Part shown: positions 45,772-55,838 of the stretch, piece by piece | How the letters are laid out: every line of letters starts with the position of its first letter | Position numbering within the stretch: position 1 is the stretch's first letter | DNA from: Iris pallida | Lineage: Eukaryota > Streptophyta > Magnoliopsida > Asparagales > Iridaceae | Direction: 5' to 3' | Length of the DNA stretch: 64,000 bases | Assembly (NCBI GenBank): GCA_029216955.1 | Contig: JANAVB010005597.1 | Location: 44,079,466-44,143,465 of the forward strand | Program-made: the position numbers and the translations under genes | Notes under the pieces: generated by a model | Database searches by the model: none | What the model was told of the DNA's origin: nothing | What the model saw: only the letters and a program-made list of their open reading frames with translations

Positions 45772-47763
45772 TCATCGGCCACCGGAGAGAGAAGACATGG
45801 AGGCCACGTGCGACGGGAAGGATTCCGAAACGACAAAATGATCGAACCATTCACTCTGCAGAAACGACAGGACGCTATAGCCCATGTCGGCTGGAGAGAG
45901 GTCCGGCAGCGGCTCGTCCCCGTCCAAGAACTGCATCACCTGTCGCATGCTCGGCCTTGTTTCCGGCATCGGGTGCGAGCACAGCAGCCCGAGCTTCAGC
46001 ACCATCTCCATCTCAGCCGCTGGATACTCGTCCCGCAGCCTCGGGTCCCCTGCTGCCAGCAGCGATCCCCTCCTCCAGTGATCCAACACCCAGTCCACCA
46101 GAAGCAGCTGCTGCCGCCCTCTGGACTCGTGCTCGACGGGCTTCTTCCCGCAGGCGACTTCGAGAACGAACGCTCCGAAAGAAAACACGTCCGTCGCGGT
46201 GGTCGACCTCCCTGTCTTAGCCAGCTCCGGCGCGATGTAGCCCATTGTACCTACGATATGCGTGGTCTGGGGATCGGTTCCATGATCATACAATCTAGCA
46301 AGACCAAAATCTCCGAGCCGTCCATTCATTTCACCATCCAGGAGGACATTGCTGGGCTTGATGTCGCGGTGGATGACCGTCTTCTCCCAGTCTTGGTGCA
46401 GATACAGAAGGCCCGACGCGACACCTCTGATGATCCGGACCCTCTGCGCCCAATCGAGACTCGCCTTGGATTGATCGTGCAAGAACTTGTCGAGGCTTCC
46501 ATTGGGCATGAAATCGTAGACCAGGAGCAGCTCCCCCTTGCGGCGGCAGTAGCCCAGGAGCTGGACGATGTTCCGATGTCGGAGCCGGCCTATACTCACG
46601 ATCTCGGCTACGAACTCCTTCATCCCCTGCCTCGACTCGTGGGAGACTCGCTTCACCGCCACTTGGATGTTGGAGGTCGGCAGGACCCCTCGGTAGACCC
46701 TCCCGAAGCCTCCGCTGCCGAGCAGCGTCTTGTCCTTGAATCCTCTGGTAGCCCGGAAGAGTTGTTTGTAGGAGAACCTATGGGGTCCGTACTCGTGCTC
46801 CCAGTCGTCGAGTATCTCGGCATACTTGATCCTCCTCCTCACCACCACCGCGACGGCGGCAACCACCAGTAACAGCAAGGCACACGAAGCTACAGGAAGC
46901 CATGTCGCCAGAGCCTTCCAACTGCGTCTGCTCGTAAAGCGAGGGAGCGGAGGGAGCTTGGTGTAGTCGAGGGGTTCGGCTTCTCCATCCATCATGAAGC
47001 TCCACCCGAGAATGTAGTGGGAGGTCAGCCAAGGACCGGTAGCGGAAGAGAAGCCAATATACATATAATTCTTCCCGAAGAACTCCCTCGAGATGTTCAC
47101 CGTAGTCGACAAGAGGGGACGAGAAGGTTTAGGCGTGCCGAGGACTGGGGACAGAGTGACGTTCAGCTTCGAGTCTTCGCTGCTGAACTCCACCCACATC
47201 TGCATCGCCTGCCCGCTGGCGAGGGTCATGTTCTTGAACGAGCCGGTGCTGCCGTCATAGTAGCCCGCGGTGTGCGAATCTACCGACGTGAGGCCGTTAA
47301 CATCGATGCCGACGTGGTTGTAGTCGATGTCGTGGAACTCCGAGTTCACGATCGTGTCGATCTCAACGGCGATGATACGGTTGGACGAGTTGCCGTTGTT
47401 CTCTCTGTTGAAGAGGCCCAGGAACTGGTTCGCGGTGGCAGCGGAGAGGTCATCAGTTGGGGACAGGACAAATGCCATGCCATCGCCACTGATATCGGAG
47501 TTCCGCGTCACGATGGCGAATACGAAGGTGGTGGAGAAGGAGAAGGGCTCGCCGGGAGGAGGGAGTTGGAGGGGGCTGTGGTGAAAGGCGTGGCCCATCC
47601 TGTTGCTGGTGCCGCTGGTCAGCTGGAGGAGGCCGGTTTCCGTGATGGAGGAGATGCCATCAAGGCTCAGGTTTTTCGCAGCTGCACTGAAGTCATTGAA
47701 GACGAAGCCATTGTCACAAGAAACCTTCAAGAAGAGCAAGAATAAGAACAGTGAAGTCCTCAT
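45772..47763 (-). CDS. L-type lectin-domain receptor kinase
   Basis: Intact single-exon gene of 663 residues, the usual length for this family. I choose the ATG at 47761-47763 because it gives a signal peptide (MRTSLFLFLLFLKVSC, 1-16); the open frame runs to 47901 without a sensible leader. A legume-lectin domain spans about 18-265 (AVEIDTIVN, HVGIDVNG, MWVEFS). A transmembrane helix is about 288-308. The cytosolic kinase has the glycine loop GSGGFGRVYRG (349-359), Lys371 in VAVKRV, HRD at 465-467, DFG at 485-487 and APE at 511-513, so it is a complete RD-type Ser/Thr kinase. Family members act at the plasma membrane in defence and wound signalling, several binding extracellular nucleotides or peptides; the ligand here is unknown. 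It is very GC-rich against AT-rich flanks. It is the only intact host gene, with element R 332 bp past its stop and a MULE 196 bp before its start. Confidence 0.96.
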   Translation of the reverse strand: MRTSLFLFLLFLKVSCDNGFVFNDFSAAAKNLSLDGISSITETGLLQLTSGTSNRMGHAFHHSPLQLPPPGEPFSFSTTFVFAIVTRNSDISGDGMAFVLSPTDDLSAATANQFLGLFNRENNGNSSNRIIAVEIDTIVNSEFHDIDYNHVGIDVNGLTSVDSHTAGYYDGSTGSFKNMTLASGQAMQMWVEFSSEDSKLNVTLSPVLGTPKPSRPLLSTTVNISREFFGKNYMYIGFSSATGPWLTSHYILGWSFMMDGEAEPLDYTKLPPLPRFTSRRSWKALATWLPVASCALLLLVVAAVAVVVRRRIKYAEILDDWEHEYGPHRFSYKQLFRATRGFKDKTLLGSGGFGRVYRGVLPTSNIQVAVKRVSHESRQGMKEFVAEIVSIGRLRHRNIVQLLGYCRRKGELLLVYDFMPNGSLDKFLHDQSKASLDWAQRVRIIRGVASGLLYLHQDWEKTVIHRDIKPSNVLLDGEMNGRLGDFGLARLYDHGTDPQTTHIVGTMGYIAPELAKTGRSTTATDVFSFGAFVLEVACGKKPVEHESRGRQQLLLVDWVLDHWRRGSLLAAGDPRLRDEYPAAEMEMVLKLGLLCSHPMPETRPSMRQVMQFLDGDEPLPDLSPADMGYSVLSFLQSEWFDHFVVSESFPSHVASMSSLSGGR

Positions 47764-47959
47764 GTATGGATGAAAAAGAAAGCACAAAGACTGACTAAGG
47801 CTGGGTTGGTTACGCGAACTTAAAATTCTAAAACCAACGTTTTGCATATGCCATAGAAGAAAAAAAAAACATTTTGCTTTTGTACCGCGTATGAACTTCA
47901 TATGTACACATATTTTTCCACTTCTTTAGTTGGATGTGAAAATTTTCTAGTTCAGTTAT
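47764..47959 (-). promoter_or_regulatory. Remaining LecRK 5' flank
   Basis: 196 bp between the start codon and the MULE insertion. Includes the 5' leader and perhaps core promoter. No clear TATA box at an expected distance that I would stake a call on. The distal promoter now lies beyond 60131 or has been replaced by MULE sequence. Confidence 0.5.
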
Positions 47960-48001
47960 GGCTTTTTCAAAAGGCATTACCATTTTTATTTGGGGCTAGT
48001 C
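47960..48001 (+). repeat. MULE left terminal inverted repeat
   Basis: GGCTTTTTCAAAAGGCATTA and onward to CTAGTCC. Pairs with 60082-60122. Followed by further copies of TTTGGGGCTAG or TTTGGGGCTGT to about 48075. Confidence 0.82.
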
Positions 48002-48143
48002 CTTACTTGGGGACAGCCCAAGAGAGTGAAACTTTTGTTTGGGGCTGTCCACAATTTGTTTGGGGCTAGCCCAACCCTCCAAACCTTCCTTTTCATATCA
48101 TTTCATTTTCTCATTACCTTTCTCTCCCTTCCAAAATCTCTGA

Positions 48144-50110
48144 AATCCTAAAACCCTTCCTTCCCGTCGACCACCGTCGGCCGACACCACTCCGTCCGGC
48201 AGATCTCCTTCTTCCTCCGCCTCTGTAGTGCCCCGTCCCTACATCGTGCCCCGTTTCCGTCCACGGGGTGCGCGAGAAAGGAACACTGTCGCTATCGATT
48301 CGGTCGGGACCGATAGGTCGGAATCGGCCGAGTCGATCGAACGGGAACGGTTGAATTAAGATCCATTCCACGTTATGAAATGGCTTCTTCGGAACCAAGT
48401 CCCATATTCAGCGAGTTGCGCCTCGAGGACTGGCTCTACGGCTGAGTCGGGAGAGACCACCCATTGCTCTGGTTTTCATGCCGCACTTGATTTGGCTTTA
48501 GCTTTGGTTTTCGTGAATGCGTTTTTCGTGAATATTTTCGATGGATTTTCGTGACACGTTTTCGAGCTTCGCATTCATATCGAATATCCTTGAATTATAC
48601 AGTGTTCTAATCAGTTGCTTATGCGATTGCAGGTGATCGCGTAGGCGACGTCAGCACAGCCAACCGGTCGCTCGCTTGAAGCAAGCCTAAGGCGAGTGGC
48701 TGACCTCCTTCGTCTCGTCCCTCTACTTCAAAACTCAATATGTGAAGTAAATGAATGCTTGTCATAATAGTGTAGAATCAAAGAAATCGTGGCACGATTC
48801 TTCACGAAAACACTTGCTATCAAACTGCCGGTTTTGAAAATAGAAAACGTGTTTCTTACGCAAATCCACTTAGCCTATGCAAAACAATGAATGAATCGAT
48901 TAACGTTTATCGCAACGATACGATCAAGTAAGCAAATCAACTAAGTTCAAAAGAAAACGGTCATTGGCCAACTTGTCGACAAGGTGAAGTTTTCTCGAAC
49001 GGTTGCCTAGGCCAAGGGACCGATTCGGCCCGGAAGGAACGAGTGTAGCAGCGCCAACCCTTCATCGGCGCGAGTTATACGGGCACTTTCGCACAGGGCT
49101 CGCTACCCGACGCAAAAAGGACGTCGTCTAACCAATGCTATAGTCCGCGATGGCTTCACATTGCCAGTGGCCTTCATACCCCTTCACTGCTTAACAAGTG
49201 CATGGGACACGGGATGAATATGATAGTTGCTTAATGATATCCAGTTTTATATGCTTGCCTCAAAACATGTTAACATGCAAATTAAACAGGATGGTTAGAA
49301 AGATCATTGAAATAGCTAGCTAAAATGTTTACGAAACTTCTTGAATCAAATGCAGAGCTTGGATTTAATTAGCCATTCGCCAGTACATGTGTTTCGTGCT
49401 GATCCTCGCTCTTTGCAGGTCCCGCGAACCAGGAAGGACGCCCCAGCTATCTCGACGGCGTTCGTAATTTTGAAGCTTCGGCCGTGCGTCGAAGACTTTC
49501 TCTGTGACTCCACTTTTGAAGGCTCTCGACAGTCCAAGGAAGATGACTCAGCGTCCCTCCCATCCAGGTCACTGGAGTACTTGGTGTATATTGAGGGATG
49601 TGTGCAATGTATGGAACGGCTATCTCATTGGCACTCTTTTGTAATCGAGTCATGTTGTAGCCCGTGCGGCAATGAGTCTTGTATCGGAGTCTATAAAAGA
49701 TGTTCATTATCAATAAAGATCAAGTTTCCTTTACATATTGTGTGAATCAATTTGTCTGTGTACTATCATTAGGTTCGCACGGCATCACGCTCGGGGGACG
49801 ATTATCGATTCGACGGAATCGGGACGTGACAGCCTCTGCAACACCTCTCCTGCCTCTGCCACCCCCTCTGCCGCCCCTCCCCTCCGACGACTCCTGCCTC
49901 ACCCGCTCCCTCTCCCAGCCCCTCTTCTTCTCCCTCGACTCCCTCCCCTCCATTCCTGACCCCCCTCCGCTCGACACCCTGCCGGCGGCGTCCCTCGCTC
50001 GCACCAGTCCGGGACGCGCCACGGCGTACGGTCTCCCTCCGTCCAAGTCGCACCGCAGCTCGCAGAGCGACACGCCGTCGTTGATGACCTCTTCAGCGTG
50101 TACAATGTAG
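48144..50110 (+). pseudogene. bZIP-like gene fragment, split by solo LTR
   Basis: If the solo LTR is passed over, one frame is open from 48144 to the stop at 50108-50110 (about 120 codons, Pro/Ser-rich, no ATG). The second half holds SLSQPLFFSLDSLP and LPPSKSHRSSQSD. These resemble the N-terminal motifs of plant group I bZIP factors of the VIP1/bZIP29/bZIP30 kind, as I remember them (LDSLPPL and LPPRKSHRRSNSD). The bZIP domain itself is absent. GC-rich within an AT-rich transposon, so probably a captured exon, as in Pack-MULEs. The assignment needs a database search. Confidence 0.45.
48224..49831 (+). mobile_element. Solo LTR of the gypsy family
   Basis: 1608 bp from TGTAGTGCCCCGTCCC to GGGACGTGACA, flanked by GCCTC (48219-48223 and 49832-49836). 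Same family as the LTR at 4354-5963. TATA box TATAAAA at 49692-49698 and AATAAA at 49712-49717, only 14 bp apart. Inserted in the bZIP-like fragment. Confidence 0.95.
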
Positions 50111-50136
50111 GACTGCCAACAAGTTGGTAGTCCTAT

Positions 50137-50230
50137 GACTGCGACTAAGTTGGCAGTCTTACGTTATGTTAGGACTGCCAACTTGTTGGCAGTCCTAACA
50201 TAACGTAAGACTGCCAACTTAGTCGCAGTC
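50137..50230. repeat. Perfect 46-bp inverted repeat (hairpin)
   Basis: Left arm 50137-50182 and right arm 50185-50230 are exact reverse complements with a 2-bp TT spacer. Each arm holds GACTGCCAAC and AAGTTGGCAGTC. A smaller imperfect palindrome of the same motif lies just upstream (50108-50134). Confidence 0.93.
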
Positions 50231-50354
50231 CTACTTGCTGAAAAAATTTGGACTAGCCTCAAGTAAAAAAAATAGAAAATTTCTTGTAGAGATAATAAAT
50301 TCTATAAAATTGCTTAAAACGATAGAAGTTTGCGAAATTATAGGAAACAATATA

Positions 50355-50515
50355 ATCCGACAAACCGCGTGTTGGAAAATTGGGTACGCTCAATTTCCGA
50401 CACACGGTCTGTCAGAAATTAGACAAGTCCAATTTTCGACAGACCGTGTGTCAAAAATTGGACATGGCTCCAATTTTCTGACACGCGTTGTGGCAAAAAT
50501 TGGACGTGGCTGGTT
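50355..50515. repeat. Inverted-repeat array, GACACACGGTCTGTC type
   Basis: Alternating direct and inverted units around GACACACGGTCTGTC and its exact reverse complement GACAGACCGTGTGTC, separated by forms of AAAATTGGACATGGC. A related array occurs at 59850-59965 near the other end of the MULE. Confidence 0.8.
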
Positions 50516-50744
50516 GGGTTGGTTAAGTTGGGTTGGTTCAAATGGGTTTAATACGGGTAGATGAGTTGGTTGTTGGGGGGATTTAAGAGGGTGGGTCTGA
50601 AGAAGAGTAAAGTTCACAGTAAGAAGATGAGTAGTAGAAGAGAATCGAGAAGAAGAAGACTTCCTTCATGGTTAGTTTAATTTTTAAATATTTCTGAATT
50701 ACATTTATTACTTATATCATGATTCTTTTACCATAATACAAACC

Positions 50745-51100
50745 CCAATGCTAACATCTAACCCAACAAATTGTATCCTACCCTAACCCTTAAGGCTAAT
50801 CTAAACCTAATCTAGACCCCAACCCTAACCTTCTCCCTAACCCGTAAACTAAACCCTAACCTAATCCAAACCTTACCCTAATATAAACCCAAACCTTCTC
50901 ACTCTTAACCTTTACCCTAATCACTCTATTAATAACATTAACCCCCTAGCCCTAACCTTAACTTTAACCCGTAAACTAAACCCTAACATAATCCAAACCC
51001 TTTTTCTAAACCTAACCCTAACCCTATTCCTAACCCTAACCCGTGAACTAAACCCTAACCTAATCCAAACCCTTACCCTAATATAAACCCAAACCATAAT
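50745..51100 (+). repeat. Degenerate interstitial telomere-like repeats
   Basis: Many copies of AACCCTAACC, AAACCCTAACCTAATCC and similar, close to the plant telomere unit CCCTAAA but never as a clean array. Lies within the MULE, upstream of the mobile domain gene. Confidence 0.8.
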
Positions 51101-51149
51101 CTATCATACTATTAAATATGCGTTTTGACAACCATCTTTTAACAGATGG

Positions 51150-52062
51150 CTAACCAAAACGATGGTCGTATACCAGGGGGCCAACTACATAATTGATTAA
51201 GCATCAACGCGAGTCGCACATATGTTGTCTGATATTTACTGGAGAGGTATATTAAATTTTAATTGTGTTAGTCAATAAAATTTATATTTTATATGTTTAG
51301 TAATAACATAGTTCGTATGTTTTATATATAGCTATGTGATTATAAAAGGGAAGTGCGGTGTCGAGAACACAATACATAGCGCTAAGGGCCAACTTGGTTT
51401 TTGAAAGTTGACTAGTGACCAAGAAGTTTTGTTGCACGTATTTGGTTTTCAGTTCCTTGATCAAATACGTTTTCTACGTCACGATAGAGACTTAATTCTT
51501 AGTCTAGCAGAGCGTTGGTGGCCCGAACGAAATACGTTCCAGCTACCTTTCGAAGAAATGACTATTGTCCTTAAAGATGTTACAAATATTTTAGATCTAC
51601 CTATTACAGGTGAACCTATAATATTTGATGAGTCATTTTTTGCTGAGACAGCGATCATGGAGTACCTAGGTGTGGAGGCACCAAAATTGAAAGACAAAGG
51701 CTTAGTGTCGTATACATGACTCCGTCAGAATTTTATGCACATAGATCGTATTGGTGACGAATAAATCTCAGTTGATGAGGAACGGGTAAGTATTACATTT
51801 ATGGTTAATATTTATGCACATAAAGTATATATCAATTTAGTTTATCTAATATAATTTTTTTTCATATTCTGTTAAAGTCATTGCATGCACCAGAGCCTAT
51901 TTACTAGGCCTTATTAATGCAGTTTTGTTTACCGACTCATCGGATATGGTAAATTAATGGTTTCTGTCATTTCTGAAAGATTTGACGGAAGCGACGATTC
52001 ATGCTTAGGGAGCGTCAATGCTGGCATATCTATATAGTGCTATGTCAGATTTTGTGCAGTTC
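51150..52062 (+). pseudogene. Plant mobile domain (PMD) gene, broken
   Basis: Similar to the aminotransferase-like plant mobile domain (MAIN/MAIL-type). The clearest part (51408-51716) has RHDRDLILSLAERWWPERNT, FQLPFEEMTIVLKDVTNI and LDLPITGEPI. A likely intron starts GTAAGT at about 51786 and ends near 51880; the next exon has TRAYLLGLINAVLFTDSS and ASMLAYLYSAMSDF. At least five in-frame stops (for example TGA at 51717-51719 where a Trp is usual). A possible first exon with GRIPGGQLHN is at about 51160-51250. PMD genes are known to travel with transposons; the cellular versions act in silencing and genome stability. Convergent with the transposase. Confidence 0.75.
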
Positions 52063-52065
52063 TAG

Positions 52066-53241
52066 TCAAAGGACTATTATCTCAAACAAATGACCCACTA
52101 TACGTAACATTTCCAGCTGATGGTTTTCTTTTGTGATACGATCCATCGTTTTTAACATCTTCGGACAAAAAATTGTTTCAAAATTTTCTGTTTGTTTCCT
52201 GTTCTTATCCTGAAGTGTTATAATCTTGGCTCGAATACCATCAAGTAGTGTTGTTATTGGTTTATCACGAAGATTTTTAATCCAGTTATTAAAACGTTTA
52301 TCAAGATTTGACGTGTTAATATCTAGTTTTAGACAAGGAGAATACGCTGTAATCCAGTGTGAGAAAACACGATTTTCATCATTTACACCAACGAGCCAAT
52401 TGTAAACATCTACATTTTCAGCTTTAATTATATCCAAGCAATTATTTGCATCTGTTTCATTATAACAACTTGCAAGATTGTCCAAGCTACGTTAAAAATG
52501 TTTTGATCTACATACCGATTTCAAATTTTTTTTTAAAATGTTGAATACAAAAAAATGAGGCAATTTCAAAAAAATAGCACGCATGGCATTTATCAATCCT
52601 TTCTGTTTATCCGATATAAAAATTGTATTACATGCATCAAAAAATCTTTCAAAAGATATTCTTAAACCATTTAAAAATCAAGTCTAAGAATAAGTGTTTT
52701 CACTCTCATCAACAGCATAAGCAATTGGATATAGTTGATCGGTATGATCATTAGCATAAGAAATAAATAAAATACCTCTATATTTAGAGGAAAGAAAAGT
52801 AGCATAAATGCTAATCACAGGTAAACATCCCCTTAGAAATCCATCAATGCATGCCTTGAAACAAATAAAAATTATTTCAAACCTATAATTTTCTGTAATC
52901 TTCATAAAACATTGGCTACCTGGATTTGTCTCAATAATTCTAAGACCATACTCTTTGAGACTACTATATGCATCAATATAACTACCATTTATTTCGGATA
53001 GAGCAAGTTCTCTAGCTTTTCAAGCCTTACAGTATTTAATATGTATTCGATGTTCCCTAAATATATCTTTTACAACATGTGATGGACTATACGACTGATT
53101 ATCTTGAATTTTATCAATAATCTAATTTTTAACCCATACAGTAGTAGCTAATGGGTGACAACCAGTTGTAAGTCCACCTAAACAAGAATGAATATTTTCT
53201 AGCATAGCAATAGAAAATCTTTCGCCTCCACCAATGGCTTT
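52066..53241 (-). pseudogene. MULE transposase, main part
   Basis: Minus-strand Mutator transposase broken by several stops. Recognisable stretches are CFKACIDGFLRGCLPVISIY, PIAYAVDESENTYS, FISDKQKGLINAMRAIF, and RFNNWIKNLRDKPITTLLDG before the C-terminus. The first catalytic Asp of the usual D-G-C-F-L-K motif is changed (ISIYATFLSSKYRG), the second (SDKQKGL) is kept. The C-terminal zinc knuckle is missing. The frame resumes at 58826 beyond copia B. Confidence 0.8.
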
Positions 53242-53979
53242 TGTTGGGAACGAAGCGCGGAAACCGTTCCCCCAAACCAGAAAGTTCTGCGAGAGAACCG
53301 AGCAAAAGCACACAAACCAAAAATGCCAAACACAATCGCAGACACAAAGATTTTTGACGTGGAAAACCCTTACGGGAAAAACTACGGGACGATCGGAGTC
53401 CAACCCTGAAGAACCTCCACTAATGGAATAAAGAGAACACACCCTCTACAAGCTCCTCCCGATCCAACACGGATCACCACAACTCACTTGAAAGAAGAAA
53501 ATTTTTGATTGCGGACTCCGAAGAACAAGAGATGCCGAAAAATTATTCGAAGCAATCTCTCCTTCACAATAGTCCTTAATCCTCTCTCTCTCTCTCTCTC
53601 AAAGATTGTAAAGCATTTTTTGTTTTGAGATGATTTTACAAGTAGCATGCATCACCCTTTTATAAGCCCTTGGTAACCCATACATGGAAGGCCAATATAT
53701 ATGGAAACTTCTAATATAAATTAATCATAAATTTAATGGAAATCCAATCATAATTAGTTTACCATAATTGGAAACCCAATAATATGGAAAGCTACTATAT
53801 GAAGGGTCCAATCATAAATATATAATCAAAGTAAATATGGAAATCCAATCATATATTTCCTTACCATATATGTACCAAAATAAAATCCATGCACTCCCCA
53901 AGCTTCTCCGACACACGGATGGCGTTCGTCACTCTCCGGGGTATTCTCCACATAGGTGGGAACCCCACCCACTCCAATA
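53242..53979 (-). repeat. Copia B 3' LTR
   Basis: 738 bp, plus strand from TGTTGGGAACGAAGCG to CCACTCCAATA; the terminal CA is changed to TA. TATA-like sequence at 53659-53665 (minus). Contains a (TC)n run near 53583-53600 that differs in length from the partner LTR. Confidence 0.9.
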
Positions 53980-53996
53980 AATCCTCCCCTTCACAA

Positions 53997-55838
53997 CTAT
54001 GTGGAGAAGGTCGTCATCCCGACGATCTGCCTGTAGTACTCAAACTCCCCCCTCGGAAGAACCTTTGTGAGCATGTCCGCTCTATTGTCATTAGTATGAA
54101 CCTTCTCAAGCGCCGCATCATTCTTCTCAACCACATCCCGTATCCAATGATACCGAGTCTCGATGTGCTTAGACCGACTATGAAATGTCTGGTTCTTCAC
54201 AAGGTGAATAGCACTTTGACTGTCGCAAAGCAAAGTATACTGCTCTTGCTTCAGTCCTATTTCCTGCAGCAGCTTCTTCATCCACAGCAACTCCTTGCAA
54301 GCCTCCGTCGCCGCAATGTACTCTGCCTCTGTCGTCGACAAGGCAACACACTTTTACAATTGCGACTGCCACGATACCGCTCCTCCAGCAAACATCATCA
54401 CATAGCCCGAAGTCGATCGCCTCGTGTCTACATCTCCAGCCATATCAGCGTCAGTATACCCAACCAGCTTCGGCTCATCACCACCAAAAGAAAGTCTCCA
54501 ATCGGCAGTGCCCTGAAGGTATCGTAGAATCTACTTGACCGTACCCCAATGTACCCTTCTAGGATTTGAAAGGTACCTGCTAACTGTGCCAACTGCATGA
54601 GCGATGTCTGACCTCGTACACACCATAGCATACATAAGACTTCCCACAGCTGAGGCATATGGAACCCGCTCCATATCAACCTTTTCGTCCTCGGTAGATG
54701 GACACTGCACCTCAGTGAGCTTAAAGTGAGCCGCAAGGGGGCAACTCACTTTCTTCGATCCGTCCATACCGAAACGCTGAAGTACCCGATGAATGTACTT
54801 CTTTTGGGACAAATGTAGCAGCTTGGACTCTCTCTCTCGGCTGATCTCCATCCCAAGAATAGTCTTCGCTGTGCCCAAATCCTTTATAGAGAAGGCCGTG
54901 CCCAGTTGGCGCTTCAACTCCGCTATCCTAGTGGCATTCCGACCCACTAATAGCATATCATCTACATAGAGCAATAAAATAATGAAATCATCTTCGGCAA
55001 AATATCTCACAAATGCACAATGGTCCGACGTCGTCCGTGCATAACCATGCTCCCCCATAAACGACTCAAACTTTCTGTACCACTGCCTCGGAGCCTGCTT
55101 CAGACCATACAAGCTCTTCCTCAACCGGCAGACCAAATGTGACTTGCCCTTCTCACAGAATCCCTCTGGCTGCTCCATGTATAACTCCTCTTCAAGATCA
55201 CCGTGGAGGAATGCCGTCTTCACGTCCATCTGCTCGACCTCCAAGTCGAAACTGGCTGCCAATGCTAGCACCACTCGAATAGACGACTGTTTCACGATTG
55301 GCGAAAAGATCTCATCATAATCTATGCCTTTTCGCTGACCGTAGCCTTTAACTACCAGCCTCGCTTTGTATCGAGGGTGAGTAGCATCATCCGTCTGCTT
55401 CACTCTAAACACCCATCGATTTTTTAAAGCCTTCTTGTCCTTTGGCAACCGCACCAGCTCATAAGTGGAATTGGCATGTAAGGAACTCATCTCCTCCTGC
55501 ATAGCCTCCATCCACTCCTGCCTGCGTTCATCTTCCATAGCCTCTACAAAACTTTCGGGCTCTCCCCCGTCAGTCAATAGCACATACTCACCCGGTGAGT
55601 ATCTTGTAGATGGTCGACGCTCTCTGTCGCTCCTTCTCAGTGGAGCCACTGGTGCTGGCTGTATACCAATAGCCTCCTCCTCTTCAGGAATCGCCTTCCC
55701 AGCATGCTCATCCTCCTGAGGGACACCCTGACCACCATCAGCAGGTTGATGATCAAGGTTGGGAGCAACTCCATGTACTGGCTCCCCCATAATTGGATCC
55801 TCTGCGATGTCCTCTGGAAACTGCTCGAAGCGAAATGA
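53997..55838 (-). pseudogene. Copia B RT-RNase H
   Basis: RT starts after the linker (YSPGEYVLLTDGGEP) and includes NRWVFRVKQTDD, the catalytic box YVDDMLLVG and LGMEISRERES. RNase H follows, with YTDADMAGD-like and STTEAEYIAATEACKELLW segments and a C-terminus at 53997 (LTKVLPRGEFEYY). Stops lie at 54531-54533 (a Trp codon turned TAG) and at about 54357, and one at 55839 separates it from the upstream part. All pieces are in the same frame. Confidence 0.92.

Noticed and set aside
47764..47901. Upstream extension of the LecRK frame by 46 codons
   Set aside because: It would place the signal peptide internally, and its composition is not coding-like. The ATG at 47763 gives a normal secretory start.
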